Assembly (NCBI GenBank): GCA_019359355.1
Contig: JAHHHM010000005.1
Coordinates: 1 to 64,000, forward strand
Source of the DNA: Microcoleus vaginatus WJT46-NPBG5
GTDB lineage: Bacteria; Cyanobacteriota; Cyanobacteriia; Cyanobacteriales; Oscillatoriaceae
Direction of reading: 5' to 3'
DNA length: 64,000 nucleotides
The notes under the pieces are model-generated. The model ran no database searches and was not told the DNA's origin. It saw only the letters and a list, made by a program, of their open reading frames with translations. Of the stretch, positions 50,956-59,931 are shown piece after piece. The translations under genes were made by a program, and so were the position numbers. Position 1 is the first letter of the stretch. Each line of letters begins with the position of its first letter.

Positions 50956-51477
50956 CTATTGTTTCACAAAACGGCGCAACTGAGCAACCCATTTTTTAAC
51001 TTTAATATCCAGCGAGTAACCCCGGCGTGTTGACACCACCATCGTAGCGGCAAAGCGATCATGAAATGCCTGCTTTCGCATGGGGTCGAAGTAAGCAAGA
51101 CTACAATCGAGGGCCAAAGGAACGATAAGCAGCAAGTATTGGGCCGTTGAAGGATTGAGGTTAGTAACACCAAACACTGCCAAGCTGACACCAATGCCGG
51201 TGAGTGCTTCCCGCTTGGTTAACTCTAGCAGTCCGGGTGACTTCCCGAAACGTTCATCTACCACCTTCATGTCAAATGCCCAGCGTCCCAGACTTTGCCC
51301 CTGATTTGCTGACACCAGTAGCACTCGCAACCCCAGCCAGACTAGAAAGTCAAGAATAAAACTGTTGACTAGCAGCGAACTGAGCAGCCAAACCGGCAAG
51401 ATATCGACGAACAGGGCACACGCCCGTCGCCACATCGGAACTTTGGGCAAGCGGGTGTAGAGAGGTTCGGTTTGCAT
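50956..51477 (-). CDS. RDD-family membrane protein
   Basis: 173 residues. The family signature is visible as RRACALFVDILPVWLL (Arg and Asp) in the first span and FHDRFAATMVV (Asp) near the end. Three or four hydrophobic segments are present, with GQSLGRWAFDMKVVDE between them as in other RDD proteins. The function of RDD proteins is mostly unknown, though some take part in ion or drug transport. It ends 43 bases before rpmG on the same strand, so it may head that operon. Confidence 0.85.
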   Translation of the reverse strand: MQTEPLYTRLPKVPMWRRACALFVDILPVWLLSSLLVNSFILDFLVWLGLRVLLVSANQGQSLGRWAFDMKVVDERFGKSPGLLELTKREALTGIGVSLAVFGVTNLNPSTAQYLLLIVPLALDCSLAYFDPMRKQAFHDRFAATMVVSTRRGYSLDIKVKKWVAQLRRFVKQ

Positions 51478-51667
51478 GGCAGGTGGGGAATTCTGAGGGG
51501 CTACGTTAACTATCTTGGCACTTCCACCGGCTAGATGTTAACGGGTGGAAATGCTCGATTTGCATGGGCGTAATTCTGTGGTTCAGTCACTTTGTGCCGA
51601 CATAGAGATGGGTTCTCCCTCAGCATTCCCCATTAATTAAGTCGGGCTGCTACCGAGCTACACGTCT

Positions 51668-52378
51668 CTACAGTGCATCTGGATCGATTCCCAATTCTTG
51701 CAGTTTAGCGGCTAATCGCTGCGCTCGCTCTTGTGCCTCCTGTCGCGCTGCCTCAGCTTCCCGTCGCGCTGCCTCAGCTTCTTCATGGGTGAGCAAAAAT
51801 TCACCCGTTGTGGGATTGTAAAAGCGAAGTTTCCCATCTGGCAAAACGCGCAAATCTAAGCCTAACACTTGACTGGATATCGAACTTGTCCCATCTGGCA
51901 AACTGGTAGGCGTCATGGGGAAATAATTACCTTCAACCAGATGTAGTCCCTGAAGTTGAGGAGCGAGATAATCGCCGGTTGGATCGTACTGAAAATATTC
52001 CTGTACCCCTAAAAAAGCATATATACCTTTTTTCGCACCTTGGTCTTGACTGCGGGTACTCATTGAAGTGATTTCCAGGACAAAATCTGGCGTTTTATCT
52101 CCATTTTCTCAAGTTTTATAGGAACGGCGCTGGTGTTTTTCCACCCCCAAAACAACAAAAGTATCAGGGGCAACAACCGGCTGGGAATTTCCTTCTTCGT
52201 AGTAAATAAAGAGATTTCCCGAAACGTAAACATCAGGCCGGTTCTGGAAGTGGATTTCCAGAACTTTAACAGCAGCCATTAAATAATCGCGCTGGAAATC
52301 ACTTTTAGCCATTGGTAAACCATCTGCCTCTGGGTATTCAATTTGGGTTGAGGCAAGAATTGAAACGGTCATTGGCAA
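51668..52378 (-). pseudogene. Uma2-family gene interrupted by one in-frame TGA
   Basis: The reading frame from ATG 52378 (MPMTVSILASTQIEYPEADG) reaches HQRRSYKT and hits TGA at 52109-52111. The same frame continues without a shift as ENGDKTPDFVLEITSMSTRS and GVQEYFQYDPTGDYLAPQLQ to a stop at 51668. Together they make a Uma2-family protein of about 236 codons with a C-terminal coiled coil (EEAEAARREAEAARQEAQER). In the family this site reads YKxWEEG, so TGA most likely replaces a TGG Trp codon, one base change. The C-terminal half contains the core PDFVLEIT. Pseudogene, sequencing error or read-through remain possible. Confidence 0.85.
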
Positions 52379-52549
52379 AGCCCTTAACTGGCAACAGATT
52401 TAATTTAACATTCTCACCTTTTATTAATTACTAATGGGTATAAGTTGCCGGCAGGGGTTGAATAAGGATATAACTGCGACACAACTGATGAATTAACCGG
52501 CATACAATGGTCTAAGCATCCCCTGTAAGGGATTGGTGGAGTAGCAGCT

Positions 52550-53659
52550 ATGCAAGTTCGTTTTAAGGTCGTTCGACAAAATCAAAATTCCTCTCCTCGC
52601 ATTCAGACTTACACGCTGGAGGTGGAACCGGGCAATACAATTTTAGATTGCCTCAATCGGATTAAATGGGAGCAAGATGGAACCCTAGCGTTTCGCAAAA
52701 ATTGCCGCAACACCATCTGCGGCAGTTGTTCCATGCGAATTGATGGGCGCTCCGCGCTAGCCTGTAAGGAGAATGTGGGCAGCGAACTGGCGAGATTAGA
52801 GCAAATTGCAGATCAAGCTGCCCAGGTGCCGGCACAGGAAGGACAGGACGCCCTCCTGAAAAACAAAGGCGGGCAAGATGCACCTCCGAGAACACCGGCA
52901 GACGGCATTCCAGAAATTACCGTCGCGCCAATGGGCAATATGCCGGTGATTAAGGATCTGGTGGTGGATATGGCCAGTTTCTGGAATAATCTCGAGGCAG
53001 TCGATCCCTATGTGAGCACCGGCGCAAGACAAGTTCCAGAACGCGAGTTCCTTCAAACCCCTGAGGAACGGGCACAACTGAATCAAACCGGCAATTGCAT
53101 CCTCTGTGGTGCCTGTTATTCCGAGTGCAACGCCCGCGAAGTCAATCCTGATTTTGTCGGTCCTCACGCCCTTGCGAAAGCTTACCGGATGGTGGCAGAC
53201 TCCCGCGATGGCCAGACAGAAAGCCGGTTGGAACAATACAACCAAGGCACCGCCGGTGTCTGGGGTTGCACCCGGTGTTATTACTGCAATGCCGTCTGTC
53301 CGATGGAAGTCGCACCAATGGATCAAATCGGCAAAATCAAACAAGAAATTCTTGAGCGCAAAAATGCCCAAGACAGCCGGCAAATCCGCCACCGCAAAGT
53401 ATTAATCAATCTCGTCAAAGAAGGCGGTTGGATTGATGAGCGCAAGTTCGGTTTACAAGTTGTCGGTAACAGTTTCCGTGATATCAAAGGATTAGCCAGC
53501 CTCGGCCCATTAGGGTTGCGGATGCTGGCAAAACGCAAATTTCCCTTATCATTTGAACCGTCGGAAGGAGCAGCGGTTGTGAGATCGCTGATTGAATCCG
53601 TACAAAGTTTAGAGCAACAGTCTGCTCAAGAAAGTCAAGAAACTCCTGAAAAATTATGA
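52550..53659 (+). CDS. sdhB: Succinate dehydrogenase / fumarate reductase iron-sulfur subunit
   Basis: 369 residues. The 2Fe-2S domain has C52, C57, C60 and C72 in FRKNCRNTICGSCSMRIDGR and ALAC. The C-terminal domain has CILCGACYSEC and CTRCYYCNAVCPM for the 4Fe-4S and 3Fe-4S centres. It passes electrons from the flavoprotein SdhA to quinone in the thylakoid or plasma membrane. An extra segment between the two domains (QEGQDALLKNKGGQDAPPRT, about 99-118) is not in bacterial SdhB in general. sdhA is not in the window, as is common in cyanobacteria. Its last codon overlaps the hli gene by four bases. Confidence 0.93.
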   Translation: MQVRFKVVRQNQNSSPRIQTYTLEVEPGNTILDCLNRIKWEQDGTLAFRKNCRNTICGSCSMRIDGRSALACKENVGSELARLEQIADQAAQVPAQEGQDALLKNKGGQDAPPRTPADGIPEITVAPMGNMPVIKDLVVDMASFWNNLEAVDPYVSTGARQVPEREFLQTPEERAQLNQTGNCILCGACYSECNAREVNPDFVGPHALAKAYRMVADSRDGQTESRLEQYNQGTAGVWGCTRCYYCNAVCPMEVAPMDQIGKIKQEILERKNAQDSRQIRHRKVLINLVKEGGWIDERKFGLQVVGNSFRDIKGLASLGPLGLRMLAKRKFPLSFEPSEGAAVVRSLIESVQSLEQQSAQESQETPEKL

Positions 53660-53847
53660 AGTCAGAAACACCGTCCGTGCCGGCACCCACTCAAACCGAA
53701 TCTTATAACCAACCTGAACCGGCTTTTGGCTGGACTGCTTACGCGGAGCAAATTAACGGGCGATTTGCCATGCTAGGATTTGTGGCGCTTCTAGTGCTGG
53801 AATTTTTCACCCGTCAAGATTTCTTCACGTGGCTGGGGCTACGCTAA
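53656..53847 (+). CDS. High-light-inducible protein (one-helix CAB-like)
   Basis: 63 residues, with the chlorophyll-binding motif AEQINGRFAMLGFVALLVLE (E-x-x-N-G-R-x-A-M-x-G-F), one membrane helix and a short end FFTRQDFFTWLGLR. These proteins bind chlorophyll and carotenoid and protect photosystem II assembly intermediates or dissipate energy. The ATG overlaps the sdhB stop (ATGA), so translation is coupled to a respiratory enzyme subunit, which is unusual. The N-terminus is Ser/Pro/Thr-rich. Confidence 0.92.
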   Translation: MKSETPSVPAPTQTESYNQPEPAFGWTAYAEQINGRFAMLGFVALLVLEFFTRQDFFTWLGLR

Positions 53848-53889
53848 AGGAATGAAGCGAGCGGCTGCCAGTCACTCGCTTCATTCACT

Positions 53890-53975
53890 TGTGATCACAG
53901 CAAACATACAAAAAACAACGCTGGACATTTAATGTGATCACAGCAAACATACAAAAAACAACGCTGGACATTTAA
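53890..53975. repeat. Perfect 43-base tandem duplication carrying TGTGATCACA
   Basis: Two identical 43-base units, 53890-53932 and 53933-53975, each beginning with the palindrome TGTGATCACA and ending CGCTGGACATTTAA. The palindrome resembles a CRP-type half-site pair without the central spacer (cyanobacterial SyCRP1 sites are TGTGA-N6-TCACA), so the match is weak. It lies 43 bases after the hli stop and 112 bases before the diguanylate cyclase gene. Confidence 0.85.
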
Positions 53976-54086
53976 ATAGAGTAATACATTGAAACAAACT
54001 CCGATAGTTGAACGGAGCAAATATTACGTCAGCGTGTTATTTTTTGTGGTTTCAATGTTTGGCTCCCTTAAGGCTCCAGGGTCAAA

Positions 54087-56810
54087 ATGTTACTGAAATT
54101 GCTGCTCAGTAATGCGACAAAGGTTTCTACAAAAGTACCTCTTCGCATTGTCCTCGTTGTTCCCTTCCTCTTACAAATTTTTGCCGCAGTGGGACTGACC
54201 GGGTGGCTGTCGTTTCGCAACGGGCAAAAGGCAGTAAATGACCTAACCACTCAGTTGCAAACCGCAGCCACAGCCCGCATTGAAGAACGCTTTCGCCCCT
54301 ACTTAGAAACCCCCCACATTGTTAATCAGATAAACTTGGATGCTATCGAGCAGGGTTTATTGCGCCCGCGAGACTTAAGCAGCATGGAGAGCTACTTATT
54401 GAAACAGCTCAACTTGTTTCAAGCGGTGGGCTATATTCAATGGGGCAATGAGTTTGGAGAGTTTGTCGGGGTGGCGCGAGTTCGTAATGATGGCACTCTT
54501 AACATCGAAGCCGCCGACGCATCCACCAAAAATAACTTCTATACTTACACGGTAAATAGTAAAGGCCACCGAGAAAAACGTTTAAGAGATAATGGACCCT
54601 ACGATCCTCGAAAACGGCCTTGGTATAAAGCCGCGATACAACAAGGTAAACCGGGCTGGAGTCCAGTTTATCTCGGCTATGGCACAGAGGAAGTTGTAAC
54701 CGATGCCATTGTTCCTGTCTACGATAAGAACGGGAAGAAGTTAGGCGTTTTAGGAACGACTTTATTTCTATCACAAATTGGTGACTTTCTCCGCAACTTA
54801 AAAATTAGTCCTTCGGCACAGAGCTTCATTGTTGAACGTTCGGGATTATTGATTGCTTCTTCCACGCTTGATAAGCCGTTTGTCATGCGAAACGGTCAAG
54901 CAGAACGGATGAAAGCCACCGAAAGCAAAGATATTTTAATTCGCGCCACTGCCGAGTATTTAATCAAGCGCTTTGGCAACCTTAGCGAAATTAATAGTAG
55001 CCAGTCTCTGACCTTCCAGCTAAAAGACCAGCAGGAATTTCTTCAGATAACTCCGTTGCGTGATAATCGAGGTTTGGACTGGTTAATTGTTGTCGTCGTT
55101 CCAGAAGCTGACTTCATGGAGCAAATACACGCCAGCAACCGCAGTTCTATTGCCTTGGGGCTGGCTGCTTTAGCGTTGGCTACAGTCATGGGAATTTTTA
55201 CCGCTCGCTGGATTAGCAAGCCCATACACCATTTGAGTGAAGCATCCAAAGCCATTGCCGGCGGTGAACTCGATCAAAATATTGAATTTAGAGGCGTCAA
55301 TGAACTAAGGGTTCTGGCGGGCGCTTTTAACCAAATGGCCCGACAGTTGCGCGAGTCGTTTACGGCCTTAGAAACAACAAATTATGAGTTAGAGGTGCGG
55401 GTTGAGCAGCGCACAGCCTCACTCAAGCAAACTGAGGCTGAATTGAGAGCGCTGTTTGCAGGAATGAGCGAACTGATTTTTGTTTTTGATGCCGAAGGAC
55501 GCTACCTTAAAATCGCACCGACGAATCCAGCCCTGCTATATAAACCGGCTGAGCAATTGATGGGAAAGACAGTCTACGAAATTTTTCCACGAGTGCCGGC
55601 AGATATTTTTATGACTCACATCCAAACCGCGCTCAACACTCAGGAGACTGTCAATTTTGAATACAGCCTGATGATTAAAGAGCGAGAAGTTTGGTTTGCC
55701 ACAAGTATTTCTCCGATTTCCCAAAATTCTGTGATCTGGGTGGCGCGTGATATCACCTACCGCGTGCGGGCAGAGGAGGCGCTGCGAGAGAGTGAGGAGC
55801 GTTATCGCTCGGTGATTGCGGCGATGGCAGAGGGAATTGTTCTGGTTCAGGCGAATGGCCGCATCAGTGCTTGTAATGTTAGCGCAGAGAGGATCTTGGG
55901 GCTTTCTGCTCAACAGATTATGGGGCGAAATTATACCGCTTTGCGCTGGCGAACAATCCGCGAAGATGGTTCTCCTTTCCCAATGGAATATCACCCAACA
56001 ACGATTGCTTTGCGAACCGGCATACCTCAGTCCAACGCGATTATGGGCTTGCACAAACCGGATGGGACACTGATCTGGATTTCAATTAATTGCCAACCGC
56101 TGTTGCAAGCCGGTGAAAGTTTACCTTATGCAGTCGTTGCTTCATTTTCTGATATCACCGCTCGTCAGAGAGCCGAAGCCGCTCTGCAAAAAGCAAATCG
56201 AGAGTTAGAGCGCCTCGCGACCTTAGATGGTTTAACTCAAGTAGCCAATCGTCGCCGGTTTGACCAGTATTTATCTCAAGAGTGGGTGCGGCTGGCGCGG
56301 GAGATGAAGCCCCTGTCTTTAATTCTGTGCGATGTGGATTATTTTAAAAACTATAACGATACTTATGGGCATCAAGCGGGAGATGATTGTTTGCAGCAGA
56401 TTGCCCGAGCACTGAACCGCACAATTCAGAGTTCGGCGCATTTACTTGCCCGGTACGGCGGAGAAGAATTTGCGGTAATTCTCCCCAATACAAACGCTGA
56501 GACGGCTTTCACCTTGGCTGAAGCACTGCGTTTAGCAGTTCAACAGCTCAAAATTGAGCACGCTAAATCTTTAGTCAGTCAATATGCCACGTTGAGTTTG
56601 GGAGTGGCGACAATAATTCCTACTCAAGAATTTTCGCCCAAAACACTGATTAGTGTGGCTGATAAGGCGCTTTATCTAGCTAAAAATCAGGGCAGAAATC
56701 GCATCACAAGCGAAACTTTTTCCAATGTAAATTTGTTAGAAAATTGCCACGAGAGCGGGGATTTGGGTCTATCAGGTTCCTCAAGAAAAAATTTACCCGA
56801 CTTAACCTAA
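54087..56810 (+). CDS. Cache-HAMP-PAS-PAS-GGDEF diguanylate cyclase
   Basis: 907 residues. First membrane span at about 22-43, then a periplasmic Cache-type sensor domain (about 50-345, with RKRPWYKAAIQQGKPGWSPVY and YDKNGKKLGVLGTTLFL). Second span SIALGLAALALATVMGIFTA at 352-375, HAMP at 378-430, PAS at 460-565 and 569-700. The GGDEF domain from about 712 has LCDVDYFKNYNDTYGHQAGD and the active site RYGGEEFAVILP (about 788-799). It should make cyclic di-GMP in response to an extracytoplasmic small ligand. No separate allosteric RxxD site is evident five residues before GGEEF (CARYGGEEF context: LLARYGG). Confidence 0.93.
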   Translation: MLLKLLLSNATKVSTKVPLRIVLVVPFLLQIFAAVGLTGWLSFRNGQKAVNDLTTQLQTAATARIEERFRPYLETPHIVNQINLDAIEQGLLRPRDLSSMESYLLKQLNLFQAVGYIQWGNEFGEFVGVARVRNDGTLNIEAADASTKNNFYTYTVNSKGHREKRLRDNGPYDPRKRPWYKAAIQQGKPGWSPVYLGYGTEEVVTDAIVPVYDKNGKKLGVLGTTLFLSQIGDFLRNLKISPSAQSFIVERSGLLIASSTLDKPFVMRNGQAERMKATESKDILIRATAEYLIKRFGNLSEINSSQSLTFQLKDQQEFLQITPLRDNRGLDWLIVVVVPEADFMEQIHASNRSSIALGLAALALATVMGIFTARWISKPIHHLSEASKAIAGGELDQNIEFRGVNELRVLAGAFNQMARQLRESFTALETTNYELEVRVEQRTASLKQTEAELRALFAGMSELIFVFDAEGRYLKIAPTNPALLYKPAEQLMGKTVYEIFPRVPADIFMTHIQTALNTQETVNFEYSLMIKEREVWFATSISPISQNSVIWVARDITYRVRAEEALRESEERYRSVIAAMAEGIVLVQANGRISACNVSAERILGLSAQQIMGRNYTALRWRTIREDGSPFPMEYHPTTIALRTGIPQSNAIMGLHKPDGTLIWISINCQPLLQAGESLPYAVVASFSDITARQRAEAALQKANRELERLATLDGLTQVANRRRFDQYLSQEWVRLAREMKPLSLILCDVDYFKNYNDTYGHQAGDDCLQQIARALNRTIQSSAHLLARYGGEEFAVILPNTNAETAFTLAEALRLAVQQLKIEHAKSLVSQYATLSLGVATIIPTQEFSPKTLISVADKALYLAKNQGRNRITSETFSNVNLLENCHESGDLGLSGSSRKNLPDLT

Positions 56811-56827
56811 CTTTCCTGATTAACTGT

Positions 56828-58294
56828 TTAACGAATGGTGAGAGTGTACCGGCCTCGGCCTTGTCTGTCACGAGCATTAACAACCACGCGGTAAACGCCG
56901 CTGCGGGGCAAGGTGGCTGTAATTGCAGAATTGGTTGTGTCAGCACCGGCATTGTCATTTTGTGCGAGCACTTTACCCTCTGGACTGAGCAGCACGAGAT
57001 AGGTGTCAAACTCAGGACTTTCTAGGCTAATCGTTACAGACTGGCCGCCACGGCCTGTAAAGGTCGTCTGCCGAAATAAACTGCCGTCGGAGGGAAGAAC
57101 AGACGCGCCGGGACCCAGAACGCTCTCTAGCCGCGCGATCACGTTCCCCTGTTGGCCTTGATTCCTAGCATTGCCCCTGGTATCACCGCCGGCACCACTG
57201 GCAACGATTCGCAAGTTGTAAGACCCGGATTCTCCCGGCTGGGAGGAATTGGCAATCAAGGTATAGGTGCCGTTTCCCGGAAGGGTTGCCTCAATTTTGG
57301 CGCTGTTACCGCCGCCCCCGTCATCATCTTGCCCAAGATCGCGACCGTTAGGGCTGAGTAGGATTAAAAAAGGATCGATCTCCTGGCTGTCCATTTCAAT
57401 CGAGATCCGCTGGCCGGCTTTCCCCTGAAATGTGTAAATGTTGAAAAAGCTGTTATCTGCCCGTAAAACCAGGGAACCGGGTCCTAGTCTGCCGCTGACG
57501 GGTGCACCATTGAGCGCGATTTGCTGGGGTTTGTAGTTGTTAGTTGAAGCGCTCGCTTGCTGCTGTACCTGAGAGACACGGGGGGCGCGTCCTTCTCGGA
57601 CTGCTGTCAGGAAAGGCTGCACCCGATCTAGGGACATGGCAAAACCGATGCCAATATTGCCGCCTTGGCGACCTGTAAAAATGGCGGTGTTAACGCCAAT
57701 TAATTCTCCCTGACTGTTGAGCAAGGGTCCGCCTGAGTTGCCGGGATTGATGGCGGCGTCTGTTTGGATCAAGCCTCGCTGCCGGTCGATGCGGCTAACG
57801 ATGCCGACGGTGAACGTTCCCTGAAATCGTCCGAAGGGGTTGCCGATGGCATAGGCTCGCTGGCCCACTCTGACGGAACCCAACGGTGCTAGGGGAATGG
57901 TGGGCAGGTTATTCTGTCCTTGAATCTTGAGGACAGCTAGGTCTAGATCCTTCTCACCAAAGGCAATAACTTCGGCTTGGACTCGCCGGCCATCGGATAA
58001 AATCACGCTAACGTTGCGGGGAGATCCAGCGACAACGTGGGCGTTGGTTAGCACCAGACCTTCAGGGCTAATAATACTGCCACTGCCGTTACTGTTGCCG
58101 GCATCAATGGAGACGACGGCAGGACTGGCGACTTCGTAGACGCGAATGTTCGTTTGTTCATCTACGTCTTGGGCTAGGGCACGGCTTGAGGGCAGCAAGC
58201 CGGCAGGGGCGAGGGCTGTAAGGGTGATTGAGCCGATGACTATTGCCATCGCTAAAATGCCTGATGTCGCCGAAGGCAAGAGCTTAATATTCAT
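56828..58294 (-). CDS. Secreted trypsin-like (HtrA-type) serine protease with two PPC domains, no PDZ
   Basis: 488 residues. A signal peptide (MNIKLLPSATSGILAMAIVI, cleavage around SRALAQ) sends it to the periplasm or outside. The protease domain has H86 in VLTNAHVVAG, D118 in EKDLDLAVLKI and S187 in INPGNSGGPLLN, the HtrA/DegP triad. Instead of PDZ domains it carries two bacterial pre-peptidase C-terminal domains: NIYTFQGKAGQRISIEMDSQ to YTLIANSSQPGESGSYNLRI, and RQTTFTGRGGQSVTISLESP to the last residues GRYTLTIR. PPC domains are usually removed or aid secretion. It converges with the cyclase gene, with 17 bases between stops. Confidence 0.92.
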   Translation of the reverse strand: MNIKLLPSATSGILAMAIVIGSITLTALAPAGLLPSSRALAQDVDEQTNIRVYEVASPAVVSIDAGNSNGSGSIISPEGLVLTNAHVVAGSPRNVSVILSDGRRVQAEVIAFGEKDLDLAVLKIQGQNNLPTIPLAPLGSVRVGQRAYAIGNPFGRFQGTFTVGIVSRIDRQRGLIQTDAAINPGNSGGPLLNSQGELIGVNTAIFTGRQGGNIGIGFAMSLDRVQPFLTAVREGRAPRVSQVQQQASASTNNYKPQQIALNGAPVSGRLGPGSLVLRADNSFFNIYTFQGKAGQRISIEMDSQEIDPFLILLSPNGRDLGQDDDGGGGNSAKIEATLPGNGTYTLIANSSQPGESGSYNLRIVASGAGGDTRGNARNQGQQGNVIARLESVLGPGASVLPSDGSLFRQTTFTGRGGQSVTISLESPEFDTYLVLLSPEGKVLAQNDNAGADTTNSAITATLPRSGVYRVVVNARDRQGRGRYTLTIR

Positions 58295-58702
58295 AGTTTG
58301 ACTCCTATTAATAAATAATTTTATTTTTTAATCGAATGGTCGCCAATGGAAAGCGCAAAGAAAGGCAAATTTTTAATAATGCGGTTATAATTGCTATTTT
58401 TATGGGTGGAATATTTGATACGTTGGCAGCGTTCGCTATCTTTTTCGCTAAGACGCTCAGCACCAATTACTCGTTCCTAATCTCATGTTGAGTTTCCGGA
58501 ACGAGTGGCGGCATTAGAAATCAAAATTGTCACCACAGATAAACACAGATTAATTTACTGATATCTGCGTTTATCCGCTAGAGCCTAGGGTTTAAAATTT
58601 ATGAATCTTATAGAGAAAAGGATTTTTACCCTGTATCTGCGTTTGTAGTAGCACCGGCACTGAGCAAGTTAGCTACATTTTAAAATTTAAGGTCGCTTGA
58701 GT
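58295..58702. other. Intergenic region with dispersed repeats and a 9-base inverted repeat
   Basis: 408 bases upstream of the protease gene. ACTCGTTCC (58469-58477) and GGAACGAGT (58498-58506) form a perfect 9-base inverted repeat with a 20-base spacer. 58533-58576 contains a copy of the dispersed family (CACCACAGATAAACACAGAT, then ATATCTGCGTTTATCC), and 58637-58650 a partial TATCTGCGTTTG. No gene is seen. Confidence 0.5.
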
Positions 58703-59227
58703 TCAACGAGGCGCATCTGGGGTATTTACAGGGTTTCCAGAAGGATCTATGAGTGTAATATTCCACTGACCCTGTGCACCGGCTTCAAAGGCAATAGTGC
58801 TGCCATCGGCACTAATTGTGGGGTTGCGAACTTCAGCTTTGAGGTTTTGTGTGAGGTTCCGCAACTGGCGAGTGGGTACGTTGTAAAGATAGACGTCTAC
58901 TCGCCCCTCACGGCTGCCGGCAAACACAATTGAGCGCCCGTCTTCTGTTACGGCTGGGTGGGAGGCGAGGGTATCGAGGGCGTTTAACCCAGGTAAATCA
59001 ATGAGCCGGCGATCAACTGCATCGTAAAGGTAAACGTCTTGGCTTTGCTGGCGATCAGAGATAAAAACAATATAACGACCGGCAAGCTGAGGCGTGACTT
59101 CACCGGCTGGACTGTTTAAGCTTCGCCCTGCGGCATCGAAGGGAAAGCTGAGAATGCGGGGGTAGCCGGTGCAGCTGCTCAGCGTGCCGGTGAGGGCGAC
59201 AGTCAGGAGAAAGATAGCGCGTTTCAC
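58703..59227 (-). CDS. PD40/TolB-like beta-propeller lipoprotein (1)
   Basis: 174 residues from a GTG at 59227 (translated MKRAIFLLTVALTGTLSSCTG), which gives a lipobox LSSC; the frame is open to an ATG at 59269 that adds 14 polar residues. Repeats of the WD40-like beta-propeller (PD40) type are visible: AGRYIVFISDRQQSQDVYLY, EDGRSIVFAGSREGRVDVYL and ADGSTIAFEAGAQGQWNITL. This is the TolB/DPP-like blade pattern, but only three or four blades, fewer than a closed propeller. The next gene upstream is a paralogue. Function unknown; likely outer-membrane or periplasmic binding. Confidence 0.8.
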   Translation of the reverse strand: MKRAIFLLTVALTGTLSSCTGYPRILSFPFDAAGRSLNSPAGEVTPQLAGRYIVFISDRQQSQDVYLYDAVDRRLIDLPGLNALDTLASHPAVTEDGRSIVFAGSREGRVDVYLYNVPTRQLRNLTQNLKAEVRNPTISADGSTIAFEAGAQGQWNITLIDPSGNPVNTPDAPR

Positions 59228-59315
59228 AGGCGGAAAAGAGGGGGTGACGGGGTGACGGGAAGATGGCATAAGAGCGAACTTGATATTCTCTTAGCTTCTA
59301 AACCCTAGAGCCTTT

Positions 59316-59855
59316 TCACTTTGACGGTCCGCCATTAAGACGATCCAATTCAATGGTCGGCCCTCGGTCGATCATTTCAATGTCCCACTGACCGCGCCGC
59401 CCGCTCTCAAACACGATATACCGGCCATCTGGGCTAATACTGGGATTGCGTACCCAGCCGACATACCCCCGCGTTAAGACTTCTGGCCTTTTTGTCACTC
59501 GGTCGTAGAGTTCAACTTCTGGCCGGCCTCGATCACTGGCTATATAGACAATATAACGGGCTGTGTTGCTGATGCTGGGACTGTCGGCAACTGCATCGGG
59601 CCGGTTCAAGTAGGGCAACTTTACATATTGCTGGGTTTGCCGGTCATACAGCAGAATATTGCGGCTGCCTTCCCGGTTAGATACAAATGCTAAAAAGCGA
59701 CCGTTGCCACTAAGAGCCGGCTGTTCGTCAGTATAGCGACTGTTAATCGCAACGGGTTCTAAGGTGCGATTGACGGGGCTGCAGGCGACTGCTAAACTCG
59801 CGACGCTCAAGGTGAGCCAGCGATGAATAGACCATTTAGGCGTGAATCTGTTCAC
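59316..59855 (-). CDS. PD40/TolB-like beta-propeller lipoprotein (2)
   Basis: 179 residues. Lipoprotein signal SVASLAVACSPV, then PD40 blades NGRFLAFVSNREGSRNILLY, TARYIVYIASDRGRPEVELY and PDGRYIVFESGRRGQWDIEM. The layout and length match the gene just downstream, so they are a tandem pair. Each carries only about three blades, which suggests they pair or bind one another to close a propeller. The gap between them is 88 bases; they are probably cotranscribed. Confidence 0.8.
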   Translation of the reverse strand: MNRFTPKWSIHRWLTLSVASLAVACSPVNRTLEPVAINSRYTDEQPALSGNGRFLAFVSNREGSRNILLYDRQTQQYVKLPYLNRPDAVADSPSISNTARYIVYIASDRGRPEVELYDRVTKRPEVLTRGYVGWVRNPSISPDGRYIVFESGRRGQWDIEMIDRGPTIELDRLNGGPSK

Positions 59856-59931
59856 CAGACGTTACCCACTTCAAGAGTGAAATTGCCCTCTGTCTGTTGT
59901 CATGGGCAACAACTTCAGACAAAGGACAAAT

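Noticed and set aside
53890-53975. CRP-type operator in the 43-base repeats
   Set aside because: The palindrome TGTGATCACA lacks the 6-base centre of cyanobacterial CRP sites; kept only as a repeat.
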